Translations under genes and position numbers: made by a program
Notes under the pieces: generated by a model
Databases searched by the model: none
Told to the model about the DNA's origin: nothing
What the model saw: the letters and a program-made list of their open reading frames with translations, nothing else
Part shown: in pieces, positions 7,970 to 16,567 of the stretch
Layout: each line of letters starts with the position of its first letter
Position numbering within the stretch: the stretch's first letter is position 1
Source: Rathayibacter sp. VKM Ac-2857
GTDB taxonomy: Bacteria; Actinomycetota; Actinomycetes; Actinomycetales; Microbacteriaceae
Direction: 5' to 3'
NCBI RefSeq assembly: GCF_013205025.1
Contig: NZ_JABMLE010000002.1
Location: forward strand, 186,001 to 250,000
DNA: 64,000 bases

Positions 7970-9178
7970 ATGTCGCAAATACCCTTCGCTGCCTTGCGCG
8001 CAGCCCTCAGCGGTTCCAAAGTTACCGGCACCGGCTCCGAATACCTGTCGGTCCCGAGCGACGACACGTTGTTTGTAGAGCCGACGCTGCTGGTCAAGGA
8101 ATCTCTCGGAGACTTGAGTGCAGACGTCATCCTAGTTTCCGCGCGAGGGGCTGCTGGGAAAAGCCGGACCGCAACACAATTGGCAGCAGATCTGAATGCA
8201 CCGCTCTGGCGGTTAGAAAAGGACTCTGCCGTGAGTCGGACCGCGCTTAGCTTTAATCTCGACAGATACACCTCAAGTGCCAACTACTTGGCGCAAGTGT
8301 CGGCCCTCGCGGCAAAGCCGGTTCTGCTGATTGACTCGCTCGACGAAGCTCGAGCACGCGTCTCGGCTCGCTCATGGGACGAATTCCTCGACTCGATCAT
8401 CGAGGCTGCAGCGAAGGGCCTGCGTTGCGTGATTTTCGGACGTGAACGTACTCTCGAAGAAGCGTGGGTCAAACTTGCAGACTCTGGAGCGAAGATCGCA
8501 TGGCTGGAGGTCTCCCATTTCGAAAAATCGTCCTGGACTACCTACATAGATGGTCGGGTGATTGCGCGAGACAGATCTTCAGCAACAGAGGGAACCTACT
8601 ACGTATCAGCGCGAGACTCAATCCTCAACGCTCTCAGCGACTCACTCACGCCCGAAACGGCAGAAAACTTTGTCGGATATGCCCCGGTTCTTGATGCTGT
8701 GGCAACAACGCTCCTTGATGAACAGAACCACTACTCGCTTTCGCAGGAATTCGCAAGCACCACCGGAAGCGCTCGTCATATCGACGTGCTGAAGCAGATT
8801 CTAAAAGGCTTGCTGATCAGGGATCAGGGCAAGCTTGCCCCCCTTGCGCGTGAATTGAGGCTTCCAGAGGACCAGATCTTCAGTCCGCAGGAACAGCTTG
8901 AGTGGCTTTGGCACGTACTAGGGGGCTCGCAGGAGCCGAGCCTCGGCTACATCGATGATGAAGCGAAGCAACATGAATACACGCAAAAAATAGGAACCTT
9001 CATCGAGGACCATCTTTTCCGGTCCGATAAAATCGTGGGCAAGCGCGGTCTTCGAGGCGTACGCAGCCGCGGAGATGCTCACTTCGCTTCCGGAAGATTT
9101 GCTGGTCGACGTTGGGAATCGGTCTGGCCTACTCTTCGACTTCACCACGAGCGTGAACACCAGTCTCGTCGTCAGTGA
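7970..9178 (+). CDS. NACHT/STAND-like P-loop NTPase, N-terminal part of a frameshifted gene
   Basis: This 402-residue frame holds a short N-terminal segment and a P-loop NTPase domain. Walker A is GAAGKS at residues 60-65 after a hydrophobic strand (ADVILVSAR). Walker B is LLIDSLDEA at 119-127, with the DxxDEA pattern typical of NACHT/STAND ATPases. CVIFGRER at 153-160 is a sensor-1-like strand ending in Arg. From about residue 356 the frame turns into Arg-rich shadow sequence, while the overlapping +1 frame becomes coding-like. The break maps to the GGG at 9037-9039, where one extra base would explain it. Repaired, the protein would have about 680 residues. Base composition is much lower in GC than the neighbours. 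The function is unknown; STAND NTPases often act in signalling or phage defence. Confidence 0.75.
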   Translation: MSQIPFAALRAALSGSKVTGTGSEYLSVPSDDTLFVEPTLLVKESLGDLSADVILVSARGAAGKSRTATQLAADLNAPLWRLEKDSAVSRTALSFNLDRYTSSANYLAQVSALAAKPVLLIDSLDEARARVSARSWDEFLDSIIEAAAKGLRCVIFGRERTLEEAWVKLADSGAKIAWLEVSHFEKSSWTTYIDGRVIARDRSSATEGTYYVSARDSILNALSDSLTPETAENFVGYAPVLDAVATTLLDEQNHYSLSQEFASTTGSARHIDVLKQILKGLLIRDQGKLAPLARELRLPEDQIFSPQEQLEWLWHVLGGSQEPSLGYIDDEAKQHEYTQKIGTFIEDHLFRSDKIVGKRGLRGVRSRGDAHFASGRFAGRRWESVWPTLRLHHEREHQSRRQ

Positions 9179-10013
9179 AGCACAATTTGCAGCTCTACAT
9201 TCCTCCCTCCTCGAGGGAGGATCGCGGGAAGACTCGGCCGCAGTGACTCTCCTCCAATTAGCGGACTCGACTTATACAGGAAGCATGCGAGCAGATCGCG
9301 CAAGTGGGACGCTGTCAATAGAACTCTCGGTGATTCCTTCATCTGATGAAACCATCTCGATCACCGGCCCGCTGGAAGCCCTGACTTTGTCCACAAAGTC
9401 AGATGTCGAAATTGTAGGCGCCACTAATGGCGCAATTTTCGGTCCTGATCTTTTCGTTGCCTGCCGCAATCTTTCATTTATAGGCGAGGAGATTTCTTTC
9501 TCAAAAACAACCAGCGGTGCGGCAGACGAGTCCACCGGCGTGAGATTCGAAGTCCGAGGAGGCAGCCTAACACTGCCCTCGACGATAGGCACGCCGCCCG
9601 CAGAAAATACGTTTGAGCTCGGCGTAATGGAGTCCACGGTCGTTCGCTATCCTTGGACTTCTTTCCGATTCCCGTTGGAAGATGATGAAGATCGCGTCGA
9701 CCCCAACTCCCGCGCAATCCGCTTCCTGCACAAGCTACAAAGCTTGGCCCGAACCCATGGCCACTCAGGCAATCGCGCTACCTATTATATGAAGCTTCAG
9801 GGAAGGCAGCAGATAAAATCTGATCGCCTACGCGCAGTTCTTAGCATCCTCGAAAACCGAGGGGCGATACAAATGGACGGAGAGATGATTTTCATCACTA
9901 GTGCGGCCGATCTACACCGATTCAGCGGCAAGAAAGTTTCTGGCCAACGAGCAATCGATCAGGAGTGGAACTACTGGGGACCAATCGTGAATGATATTGA
10001 GGATGTCCTTTAG
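9075..10013 (+). CDS. C-terminal part of the same frameshifted NTPase gene
   Basis: The frame is coding-like from about 9039 (ASAVFEAYAAAEMLTSLPE), well before its first ATG at 9075. That supports it being the continuation of the NTPase frame and not a separate gene. The first 200 or so residues are rich in Ser, Thr and beta-prone segments (LSIELSVIPSSDETISITG). The last 100 or so are helical and charged and could form a winged-helix-like fold (SDRLRAVLSILENRGAIQMDGEMIFIT). I find no nuclease, protease or membrane motif. A line sampled at 9421-9480 is 45% GC, against 73% at 10861-10920. The stop at 10013 ends the insert's coding part. Confidence 0.7.
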   Translation: MLTSLPEDLLVDVGNRSGLLFDFTTSVNTSLVVSEAQFAALHSSLLEGGSREDSAAVTLLQLADSTYTGSMRADRASGTLSIELSVIPSSDETISITGPLEALTLSTKSDVEIVGATNGAIFGPDLFVACRNLSFIGEEISFSKTTSGAADESTGVRFEVRGGSLTLPSTIGTPPAENTFELGVMESTVVRYPWTSFRFPLEDDEDRVDPNSRAIRFLHKLQSLARTHGHSGNRATYYMKLQGRQQIKSDRLRAVLSILENRGAIQMDGEMIFITSAADLHRFSGKKVSGQRAIDQEWNYWGPIVNDIEDVL

Positions 10014-10092
10014 AGCGCCGCCGCTTAGTCCGAAGGTTGGTGTCCGTGTCGCCTGATCGTGCGCCACACATCCCTCGCCCACCGATCGCCGG

Positions 10093-10098
10093 TACAGT
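10093..10098 (+). promoter_or_regulatory. Candidate -10 box (TACAGT) for the DedA gene
   Basis: TACAGT lies about 67 nt upstream of the TTG start of the DedA-family gene, in the short gap after the low-GC insert. The -35 is unclear. The rest of the gap (10014-10164) shows no copy of the tRNA-Leu 3' end. Confidence 0.4.
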
Positions 10099-10164
10099 GA
10101 GCGCGGTCGAGCCGCTGGCTGCAGCATCGACCAGACCGTACGGCACTGATCGACTGGAGACCCG

Positions 10165-10905
10165 TTGAACCACGCCGCCCTGATCCCCTGGCTGGATCCC
10201 GAGACGATCCTCACCTCGTTCGGGCCCTGGGGCGTGCTGGTGGTCTGCCTGATCGTCTTCGCCGAGACCGGCCTGCTGATCGGCTTCCTCTTCCCCGGCG
10301 ACACCCTGCTCATCATCACGGGCCTGCTCGCGCACGAGAACGCCTCCAACGGCGGGCTCGGCGTTCCGATCTGGGTGATCTGCCTCGCGGTCGGCTTCTC
10401 GGCGTTCGTCGGCGGCGAGGTCGGCTACCTGATCGGGCACAAGGCCGGGCCGCGCATCTTCGAGCGCAAGGAGTCGGGCCTCTTCAGCGTCGAGAACGTC
10501 AAGCGCACCAACGCCTTCTTCGAGCGCTTCGGCGGCCTCGCGGTGATCCTCGCGCGATTCGTGCCGATCGTCCGCACCTTCGCGCCGATCGCCGCCGGCG
10601 TCGCCCACATGAACTACCGCAAGTACAGCCTCTACAACCTGATCGGCGCCCTGATCTGGGGCAGCGGCGTCACGCTGATCGGCTGGCTTCTCGCGTTCAT
10701 CCCGCCCGTCGCCGACTTCGTCTCGCACTACATCGACGTCATCCTGATCGGCGCGGTGGCCCTCGCGATCATCCCGACCGCGTTCCACTTCTTCCAGCAG
10801 CGCCGCAAGGCCAGGCTGGCCGCCGACAAGGACACCGATGCGGCCGAGGCGAGCGCCCTCGTCCTCGACCCGACCGCCGTCGACGACGAGCGCCGCAAGC
10901 ACTGA
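10165..10905 (+). CDS. DedA/SNARE-associated (VTT-domain) membrane protein
   Basis: A 246-residue membrane protein with the two DedA signatures: FAETGLLIGFLFPGDTLL near residue 30, with the re-entrant-loop acidic residue, and ARFVPIVRTFAPIAAGVAHM near residue 130, with the conserved Arg pair. Four to five further hydrophobic segments follow. DedA proteins are thought to move undecaprenyl phosphate or other lipids across the membrane and to support envelope homeostasis. The start is TTG with CTGGAG upstream. The C-terminal tail is hydrophilic. A long hairpin follows the gene, facing the convergent rdgB. Confidence 0.92.
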   Translation: MNHAALIPWLDPETILTSFGPWGVLVVCLIVFAETGLLIGFLFPGDTLLIITGLLAHENASNGGLGVPIWVICLAVGFSAFVGGEVGYLIGHKAGPRIFERKESGLFSVENVKRTNAFFERFGGLAVILARFVPIVRTFAPIAAGVAHMNYRKYSLYNLIGALIWGSGVTLIGWLLAFIPPVADFVSHYIDVILIGAVALAIIPTAFHFFQQRRKARLAADKDTDAAEASALVLDPTAVDDERRKH

Positions 10906-10923
10906 CCCCCTGGGAGCAGGCCC

Positions 10924-10996
10924 CTCCCGCGAGATGCCACTTGTGCGCGCTCGACACGGCGTGTCGCGTGCACAAGTGGCATCTCGCGGTCGGGAG
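10924..10996. repeat. Long intergenic inverted repeat (GATGCCACTTGTGC hairpin)
   Basis: The left arm starts CTCCCG then CGAGATGCCACTTGTGC. The right arm is its reverse complement with a 4-base insertion and one mismatch. An inner stem CGACAC-GGC-GTGTCG sits at the centre. The whole lies between convergent dedA and rdgB and could terminate both, but stems this long and regular resemble a dispersed palindromic element. No U tract is visible. Confidence 0.8.
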
Positions 10997-11009
10997 GCTG
11001 CGCCCCCGA

Positions 11010-11627
11010 TCAGGAGAGGGTGGTCGCCAGGGACGTCAGCTCGGCTCGGAGGGCGGTGAAAGCCCGGGCTCGGTGGCTGCGGGCGTTCTTCTCGGCGGGG
11101 GCGATCTCGGCGGCCGAGAGAGCTGAGCCGGAGGGGACGAAGACCGGGTCGTAGCCGTGGCCGTTGGTGCCGCGAGGGCCCGTGGCGATGCCGCCGTCCC
11201 AGCGGCCCTCGACCACGATCTCGCGACCGCCGGGCAGGACGGACTCGGGGACGACCAGCGCGATCGTGCAGACGAAGTGCGCGCCGCGGTGCTCGGGCTT
11301 CACGTCGGCCAGCTGGGCGAGCAGCAGCTCGTAGTTCGCGACCGCGTCGTGCGGCCGGCCCGACCAGCGCGCCGAGAAGATGCCTGGCGAGCCGCCGAGC
11401 ACGTCGACGCAGAGGCCGGAGTCGTCGGCGAGCGCGACGAGGCCGGTGTGCGCCGCCGCGGCACGCGCCTTGATCAGCGCGTTCTCGGTGAAGGAGACGC
11501 CGTCCTCGACCGGCTCCGGCCCGTCGTAGGCGCGGACGCCGACGCCCGGCAGCGCGCCGGCCAGCATCGCGCGGAACTCCTCGACCTTGCCCGCGTTGTG
11601 GGTGGCGAGGACGAGGTCGAGGCTCAC
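11010..11627 (-). CDS. rdgB: Non-canonical purine NTP pyrophosphatase (RdgB/HAM1)
   Basis: This enzyme hydrolyses dITP, XTP and ITP to the monophosphates and keeps deaminated purines out of DNA. The protein has 205 residues. It starts with [14 protein letters not shown], the family's substrate loop, and continues with [19 protein letters not shown] (metal-binding acidic residues) and [15 protein letters not shown], where the family usually has GxGFGYDPxF. The GTG at 11627 overlaps the rph stop by 4 bp (GTGA), so it is the third gene of a coupled murI-rph-rdgB operon. The open frame further upstream is antisense-like and lies inside rph. Confidence 0.96.
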   Translation of the reverse strand: MSLDLVLATHNAGKVEEFRAMLAGALPGVGVRAYDGPEPVEDGVSFTENALIKARAAAAHTGLVALADDSGLCVDVLGGSPGIFSARWSGRPHDAVANYELLLAQLADVKPEHRGAHFVCTIALVVPESVLPGGREIVVEGRWDGGIATGPRGTNGHGYDPVFVPSGSALSAAEIAPAEKNARSHRARAFTALRAELTSLATTLS

Positions 11628-12391
11628 GCGTCCTGCCCGGAGGCCAGTGCCTCGGCCTGGAAGCGGGCGAGGTCGGCCGCCCCGCCGACGGCGAGGTCGA
11701 GCAGCGCGTCGAGCTCGCGGCGGTCGAAGGGGGCGCCCTCGGCCGTGCCCTGCACCTCGACGAAGAGGCCGCGGCCGGTGACGACGACGTTCATGTCGGT
11801 CTCCGCGCGCACGTCCTCGACGTAGGCCAGGTCGAGCATCGGGACACCGTCGATGATGCCGACGGAGACCGCCGACAGGCTGTCGATCAGCGGCTGCGCC
11901 TTCTGGCCGACGTACTTCTTGCCGCGGGCCCACTCGATCGCGTCGACCATCGCCACGTAGGCGCCGGTGATCGCCGCGGTGCGGGTGCCGCCGTCGGCCT
12001 GGAGCACGTCGCAGTCGATCACGATCGTGTTCTCGCCGAGCGCCTTGGTGTCGACGACCGCGCGCAGGCTCCGCCCGATCAGGCGCGAGATCTCGTGGGT
12101 GCGCCCGCCGACCTTGCCCTTGACGGCCTCGCGGTCCATCCGGGAGTTGGTGGCGCGGGGCAGCATCGCGTACTCGGCGGTGACCCAGCCCTTGCCCTTG
12201 CCCTGCAGCCAGCGCGGGACGCCGTTGGTGAAGGAGGCGGTGCAGAGCACCTTCGTGTTCCCGTACGAGATCAGGGCGGAGCCCTCGGCCTGGGTGCTCC
12301 AGCCGCGCTCGATGGTGATCGCGCGCAGCTCGTCGGGCGCGCGGCCGTCCTTGCGCTTGACGGTCGGCTGGGCGGCGGTGCTGTCGGTCAC
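11624..12391 (-). CDS. rph: Ribonuclease PH
   Basis: A 255-residue phosphorolytic 3'-5' exoribonuclease that trims tRNA 3' ends. It has the family start [20 protein letters not shown], the basic loop [20 protein letters not shown] and the phosphate-binding block [18 protein letters not shown]. The length agrees with bacterial RNase PH plus a short N-terminal extension. It starts at GTG 12391, overlapping the murI stop by 4 bp, and its own stop overlaps the rdgB start. The three genes are therefore translated as a coupled set. Confidence 0.97.
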   Translation of the reverse strand: MTDSTAAQPTVKRKDGRAPDELRAITIERGWSTQAEGSALISYGNTKVLCTASFTNGVPRWLQGKGKGWVTAEYAMLPRATNSRMDREAVKGKVGGRTHEISRLIGRSLRAVVDTKALGENTIVIDCDVLQADGGTRTAAITGAYVAMVDAIEWARGKKYVGQKAQPLIDSLSAVSVGIIDGVPMLDLAYVEDVRAETDMNVVVTGRGLFVEVQGTAEGAPFDRRELDALLDLAVGGAADLARFQAEALASGQDA

Positions 12392-13254
12392 TCGGGTCTC
12401 CCTGGAGTCGTGCGTCGCGCGGCCCGGTCGAGCTCGCGCAGGTTGATCGTGCCGGTCTCGACGAGGTCGACGCTCGAGACCTCGGGCCCGAGGAAGCGCC
12501 GGGCGAGGCGGACGAAGTCGCTCGATCCGGTCTCCTCCCAGCGGTAGGTCGGCGGGGCGGCGGCGGTGCGCTGCAGTCCGTGCGCCACGAGCGTGCGGTA
12601 GACGTCGAGCGCGGTCTCCTCGGCGCTCGAGACCAGCCGGACGTCGGGGCCCATCACGTAGGCGATCGCGCCGCGCAGCAGCGGGTAGTGCGTGCAGCCG
12701 AGCACGAGCGTGTCGACGCCGGCCTGCTTGAGCGGGGCGAGGTACTCCTCGGCGAGCGCCAGCAGCTCGTCGCTCCAGGTGATGCCGGCCTCGACGAACT
12801 CGACGAAGCGCGGGCAGGCGGCCGTGACCAGCTCGAGGTCGGGCGCGGCGACGAAGGCGTCGTCATAGGCGCGCGAGCGGATCGTGCCGACGGTGCCGAT
12901 CACGCCGACCCGGCGGTTGCGGGTGTCGCGGACGGCGCTGCGGACGGCCGGCTGGATGACCTCGATCACCGGGATGCCGCGGCCGATCGTGTAGCGCTCG
13001 CGCGCGTCCCGCATCATCGCGGCTGAGGCGGTGTTGCAGGCGATCACGAGGAGCTTCGCGCCCTGATCGACCAGCGTGTCGAGAGTGTCCAGGGCGTAGG
13101 CGCGGACGTCGGCGAGCGGCTTGGGCCCGTACGGCGAGTGCGCGGTGTCGCCGAGATAGACGATCGACTCGTTCTGCAGCTGGTCGATCACCGCGCGGGC
13201 GACGGTGAGTCCGCCGACGCCGGAGTCGAAGATGCCGAGGGGTGCGTCCGTCAC
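12388..13254 (-). CDS. murI: Glutamate racemase
   Basis: The enzyme makes D-glutamate for peptidoglycan. It has 288 residues with the N-terminal motif [13 protein letters not shown], the first catalytic cysteine in VIACNTASA and the second in [10 protein letters not shown], plus GDTAHSPYG. The GTG at 13254 was chosen because the product then starts just before the first strand; the upstream open frame runs antisense to the divergent gene. No Shine-Dalgarno is obvious, and TAGGCT lies 8 nt upstream. It is first in the murI-rph-rdgB operon and divergent from pncB. Confidence 0.96.
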   Translation of the reverse strand: MTDAPLGIFDSGVGGLTVARAVIDQLQNESIVYLGDTAHSPYGPKPLADVRAYALDTLDTLVDQGAKLLVIACNTASAAMMRDARERYTIGRGIPVIEVIQPAVRSAVRDTRNRRVGVIGTVGTIRSRAYDDAFVAAPDLELVTAACPRFVEFVEAGITWSDELLALAEEYLAPLKQAGVDTLVLGCTHYPLLRGAIAYVMGPDVRLVSSAEETALDVYRTLVAHGLQRTAAAPPTYRWEETGSSDFVRLARRFLGPEVSSVDLVETGTINLRELDRAARRTTPGRPE

Positions 13255-13262
13255 GGAGGAAG

Positions 13263-13268
13263 AGCCTA
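13263..13268 (-). promoter_or_regulatory. Candidate -10 box (TAGGCT) for murI-rph-rdgB
   Basis: TAGGCT on the minus strand ends 8 nt before the murI GTG, with no ribosome-binding site between. This suggests a leaderless operon start. Confidence 0.4.
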
Positions 13269-13323
13269 CCCGCGCCCGGGGAGGGGGCCCCGTGCGGGGA
13301 ACCGTGCATGGAAGACTGGACGG

Positions 13324-14628
13324 ATGGATGCCACGTCCTTCCTCACCGACCGCTACGAGCTGACGATGGTCGAGGGCGCTCTCGGCAGCGGCACCGCCGA
13401 CCGGCGCTGCATGTTCGAGGTGTTCGCCCGCAGCCTCCCGCCGGGCCGCCGCTACGGGATCCTCGCCGGCACCGGGCGCCTGCTCGAGCTGATCTCGCAC
13501 TTCCGCTTCGGCGACGCCGAGCTCGACTGGCTGCGGGAGAACCGCGTCGTCGACGCCCGCACCCTGGACTGGCTGGCCGACTACCGCTTCCAGGGCGACA
13601 TGTGGGGCTACCGCGAGGGCGAGGTCTACCTCCCCGGCTCCCCCGTGCTGATCGTCGAGGCGCCCTTCGCCGAGGGCGTGCTGCTCGAGACGCTGGTGCT
13701 GAGCGTGCTCAACCACGACAGCGCCGTGGCGAGCGCTGCGGCCCGGATGGTCTCGGCCGCCGACGGCCGGCCGCTGGCCGAGATGGGCTCACGCCGGGCC
13801 GGCGAGCGCTCGGCGGTCGCCGCTGCTCGCGCGGCGCACATCGCGGGCTTCGGCGCGACCTCGAACCTCGAGGCGGGTCGCAGCTGGGGCGTGCCGACGA
13901 TGGGCACCTCCGCGCACGCGTTCACGCTGCTGCACGACTCCGAGGAGGACGCCTTCCGCGCGCAGGTCGCCGCGCTCGGACCGGGCACGACCCTCCTCGT
14001 CGACACCTACGACGTCACCGCCGCCGTCGACCTCGCGGTCCGGGTGGCGGGCACCTCGCTCGGCGCCGTGCGGATCGACTCGGGCGACCTCCCCCAGCAG
14101 GTCGCCGCCGTCCGCGCCCAGCTGGACGGGCTCGGCGCCACCGGCACGAAGATCACCGTCACCAACGACCTGGACGAGTACGGCATCGCGGCGCTGGCCG
14201 CCTCCCCCGTCGACTCCTACGGCGTGGGCACCTCGGTCGCGACCGGCTCCGGCCACCCCACCGCGGGCATGGTCTACAAGCTCGTCGCGCATGAGGACGA
14301 CGCGGGCGAGTGGGTCTCGGTCGCGAAGAAGTCGGCGGCCAAGGCCTCCATCGGCGGCCGCAAGTCCGCGGGCCGGCTCCTGACCGAGGACGGCGTCGCC
14401 GTCGAGGAGGTCGTGCACGTCGGTGCGGGCCCCGAGGGGGCCGTCGGCGAGGACGAGCGCGCCCTCCTGGTGCCGCTGATCGAGGACGGGCGGATCCGCG
14501 AGGAGCACCTCGGCGCGGCGGGTGTCGTCGCCGCCCGCGAGCACCGGGCGAACGCCGTGCTCGAGCTGCCCCAGGACGCGCTGCGCCTCGGCCGCGGCGA
14601 CCCGGTGATCCCGACCCGCTACGCCTGA
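13324..14628 (+). CDS. pncB: Nicotinate phosphoribosyltransferase
   Basis: A 434-residue enzyme that joins nicotinate to PRPP (ATP-assisted) in NAD salvage. It starts with [15 protein letters not shown], the family hallmark. It carries [18 protein letters not shown] near the middle, [10 protein letters not shown] and [21 protein letters not shown], which line the PRPP/nicotinate site. The ATG at 13324 is followed by a second in-frame-neutral ATG at 13328, and the product beginning [11 protein letters not shown] fits the family. A strong hairpin follows the stop. It is divergent from murI. Confidence 0.95.
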   Translation: MDATSFLTDRYELTMVEGALGSGTADRRCMFEVFARSLPPGRRYGILAGTGRLLELISHFRFGDAELDWLRENRVVDARTLDWLADYRFQGDMWGYREGEVYLPGSPVLIVEAPFAEGVLLETLVLSVLNHDSAVASAAARMVSAADGRPLAEMGSRRAGERSAVAAARAAHIAGFGATSNLEAGRSWGVPTMGTSAHAFTLLHDSEEDAFRAQVAALGPGTTLLVDTYDVTAAVDLAVRVAGTSLGAVRIDSGDLPQQVAAVRAQLDGLGATGTKITVTNDLDEYGIAALAASPVDSYGVGTSVATGSGHPTAGMVYKLVAHEDDAGEWVSVAKKSAAKASIGGRKSAGRLLTEDGVAVEEVVHVGAGPEGAVGEDERALLVPLIEDGRIREEHLGAAGVVAAREHRANAVLELPQDALRLGRGDPVIPTRYA

Positions 14629-14651
14629 GCGCTCGGCCCCGGGAAAGGCTC

Positions 14652-14680
14652 GGCCCGGCTCCCGATGCAGGAGCCGGGCC
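14652..14680. terminator. Perfect 11-bp hairpin between convergent pncB and the DUF3039 gene
   Basis: GGCCCGGCTCC and GGAGCCGGGCC flank a 7-nt loop. The location between two convergent stops fits a bidirectional terminator, although no long T run follows. Confidence 0.7.
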
Positions 14681-14687
14681 GCGCGCC

Positions 14688-14969
14688 CTACTTCATCCGG
14701 GCGTAGATCTCCTTGCAGGAGGGGCAGACCGGGAACTTCTCCGGGTCGCGGCCCGGCAGCCACTTCTTGCCGCAGAGGGCACGGACGGGCTTGCCGGTCA
14801 TCGCGCTCTCGAGGATCTTGTCCTTCGGGACGTAGTGGGAGAAGCGCTCGTGGTCGCCCGGCTCGATCGTCTCCTGGTTGAGGAGCTCCTCGAGTTCGCG
14901 GTCGAGGGTGGCGGTTCCTCCGCCTCCCTCGAGGGGGTCGGTGCTGCTGTTCTCGAATCGGGACGTCAT
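14688..14969 (-). CDS. DUF3039 family protein (small zinc-ribbon-like)
   Basis: A 93-residue protein with an acidic N-terminal half and a C-terminal block ALCGKKWLPGRDPEKFPVCP followed by SCKEIYARMK. The three cysteines (CGK...CPSC) suggest a small metal-binding ribbon. This block is the hallmark of the actinobacterial DUF3039 family, whose role is unknown. The ATG is preceded by TAGGAT 7 nt upstream, consistent with a leaderless start. It stands alone between pncB and an ABC permease gene. Confidence 0.9.
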   Translation of the reverse strand: MTSRFENSSTDPLEGGGGTATLDRELEELLNQETIEPGDHERFSHYVPKDKILESAMTGKPVRALCGKKWLPGRDPEKFPVCPSCKEIYARMK

Positions 14970-14976
14970 GGCTCCG

Positions 14977-14982
14977 ATCCTA
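14977..14982 (-). promoter_or_regulatory. Candidate -10 box (TAGGAT) for the DUF3039 gene
   Basis: TAGGAT on the minus strand ends 7 nt before the ATG. A CGGAGCC stretch between them could also act as a weak ribosome site. Confidence 0.4.
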
Positions 14983-15019
14983 CGCTCGGAGCGCGGGAGC
15001 GGGCGGGGCTCCGCGAGGC

Positions 15020-16567
15020 TCAGTAGCGGCTGGTGAACGAGACCAGCTCGGCCGCCCGGCGGTCGAAGAGGAAGCCGCCCAGCAGCACGCCGAGCGCGAA
15101 GACGCCGACCGCGCTGGCGAGACCCGCGAGGATCGCCTGGTCCCGGTCGCCCTCGTAGAACAGCGCCTGCACCGCGAGCACGACGGCCGGCGCCGCGAGC
15201 AGCAGCCCCAGGCCGAAGGCGAGCGCCTGTGCGCCGGCACCGCTCGCTCCGGGTGCCTGCGGCTGCACGAAGGCGCTGTCGCCCGGCCGCGGCGCCGGAT
15301 AGGCGAGCCGCGCCGAGAGCGCACTCGCGACGCCGGCGGGCACCAGCAGGAGCGCGGCGTTGACCGCGAGGAGGATCGGCAGCGCGTCGTCGAGCCCGGA
15401 GGTCGCGCTGCTGACGAGCGAGCCGAGCACGACGATCGGGAGTCCGAGCAGCAGCGTCGGGAAGGCGCGTCCCAGTCGGTCCGACCAGCCGCGCACTCCG
15501 GCGGCGGCGTGCAGCCAGAAGGCCGAGCCGTCGTAGGCCACGTCGTTGTGCAGGAACCAGCCGAGGAAGAGCGCGACGAGCGGCACGGGCAGCAGCGAGA
15601 GCAGCGGGAACGGCACGCCCACCACGGCGAGCAGCAGCACGGCGAGCACGGGGAGCAGCGGCACGGCGACGAGCGAGGCCTGGTAGCGGGGATCGCGGAG
15701 CCAGTAGGTGGTGCTCCGCGCCGCGATCGCGCCGGTGCGGGTGCCGCCGAGGACGTCGAACCAGCCCAGGCGGAGCCCGCGCGGCGGCCGCGAGGTGCGC
15801 TCCGGACGCTCGGTCAGCGCGCGGACCACCAGCCACCAGAGCGCTGCGGCGCCGGCGAGGGTGAGCAGTGCCGTCAGCAGCGGGCCTGCCACGGATCCGG
15901 TTGCGGCGCTCGGGGCGATCGCCCACGCGGCACCGAACGGCGTCGGGGTCAGGACCTCGGCGAGGCCCTCCAGCGCCCCGGAGCCCTGGCTGCCCCAGTC
16001 GAGACCGGTGGACAGGGCGAGGGCGACCGGGACGGTGAGCAGGAGGACGAGGCCGAGCACGGCGAGCAGCTCGCGCGCGGTGCGCGAGGGCACCAGCGCC
16101 GTGGAGGCGGCGAGCCCGATCCTGCCGAGCAGCGCGGCGGTGAGGACGCCGAGCAGCGGGCCGACGACCGCGAGGACCCCGGCGTCGGGGAACAGCCGGA
16201 TCGTCGCCGCTCCCACGACGACGAGGCCGAGCACCGGCACCGAGACGAGGCCGGCCAGCGCGAGGGCGGCCGCGAGCCGGCCGCTGGGGAGGCCGAAGAG
16301 CCGGAACGCCCGCGGGTCCATCGGATCCTTCGGCCCGAGCAGGAACGGGAGGACCAGGAAGCCGAGGGTCAGGACCGCTCCGCCGGCGCCGACGGCGTCG
16401 CGGGCGAGCCAGGAGCCCGGCTCGATCGTGCCGAGGCAGGCCAGGAGCGCCGCCGTCGAGAGCACGACGACGAGGAGACCGAGCAGGGCGCCGCCCGTGT
16501 GCCGTGCGCCCGAGCGGAAGGCGCCGAGCAGGACGTCGAGCCTCAGCCGGAGAAGTCGTGCAACCAC
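15020..16567 (-). CDS. ABC transporter permease (large, about 12 TM)
   Basis: A 515-residue hydrophobic protein with roughly twelve membrane helices and no ATPase domain. No close family name is certain from sequence; it resembles permeases of ABC-2 type exporters of about 500 residues. Its start overlaps the 3' end of the ATPase gene upstream by 25 bp, so the two should form one transporter. The TRYW-like segment AARSTTYWLRDPRYQASL in the central cytoplasmic loop may contact the ATPase. The transported compound is unknown. Confidence 0.8.
   Translation of the reverse strand: MVARLLRLRLDVLLGAFRSGARHTGGALLGLLVVVLSTAALLACLGTIEPGSWLARDAVGAGGAVLTLGFLVLPFLLGPKDPMDPRAFRLFGLPSGRLAAALALAGLVSVPVLGLVVVGAATIRLFPDAGVLAVVGPLLGVLTAALLGRIGLAASTALVPSRTARELLAVLGLVLLLTVPVALALSTGLDWGSQGSGALEGLAEVLTPTPFGAAWAIAPSAATGSVAGPLLTALLTLAGAAALWWLVVRALTERPERTSRPPRGLRLGWFDVLGGTRTGAIAARSTTYWLRDPRYQASLVAVPLLPVLAVLLLAVVGVPFPLLSLLPVPLVALFLGWFLHNDVAYDGSAFWLHAAAGVRGWSDRLGRAFPTLLLGLPIVVLGSLVSSATSGLDDALPILLAVNAALLLVPAGVASALSARLAYPAPRPGDSAFVQPQAPGASGAGAQALAFGLGLLLAAPAVVLAVQALFYEGDRDQAILAGLASAVGVFALGVLLGGFLFDRRAAELVSFTSRY

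Noticed and set aside
7873..10164. Integrated element with att sites and integrase
   Set aside because: No integrase or recombinase frame and no second copy of the tRNA-Leu 3' end was found in the gap after 10013.
13138..14628. Longer start for nicotinate phosphoribosyltransferase
   Set aside because: The upstream 62 residues are antisense to murI and unlike the family, which begins near the [10 protein letters not shown] motif.
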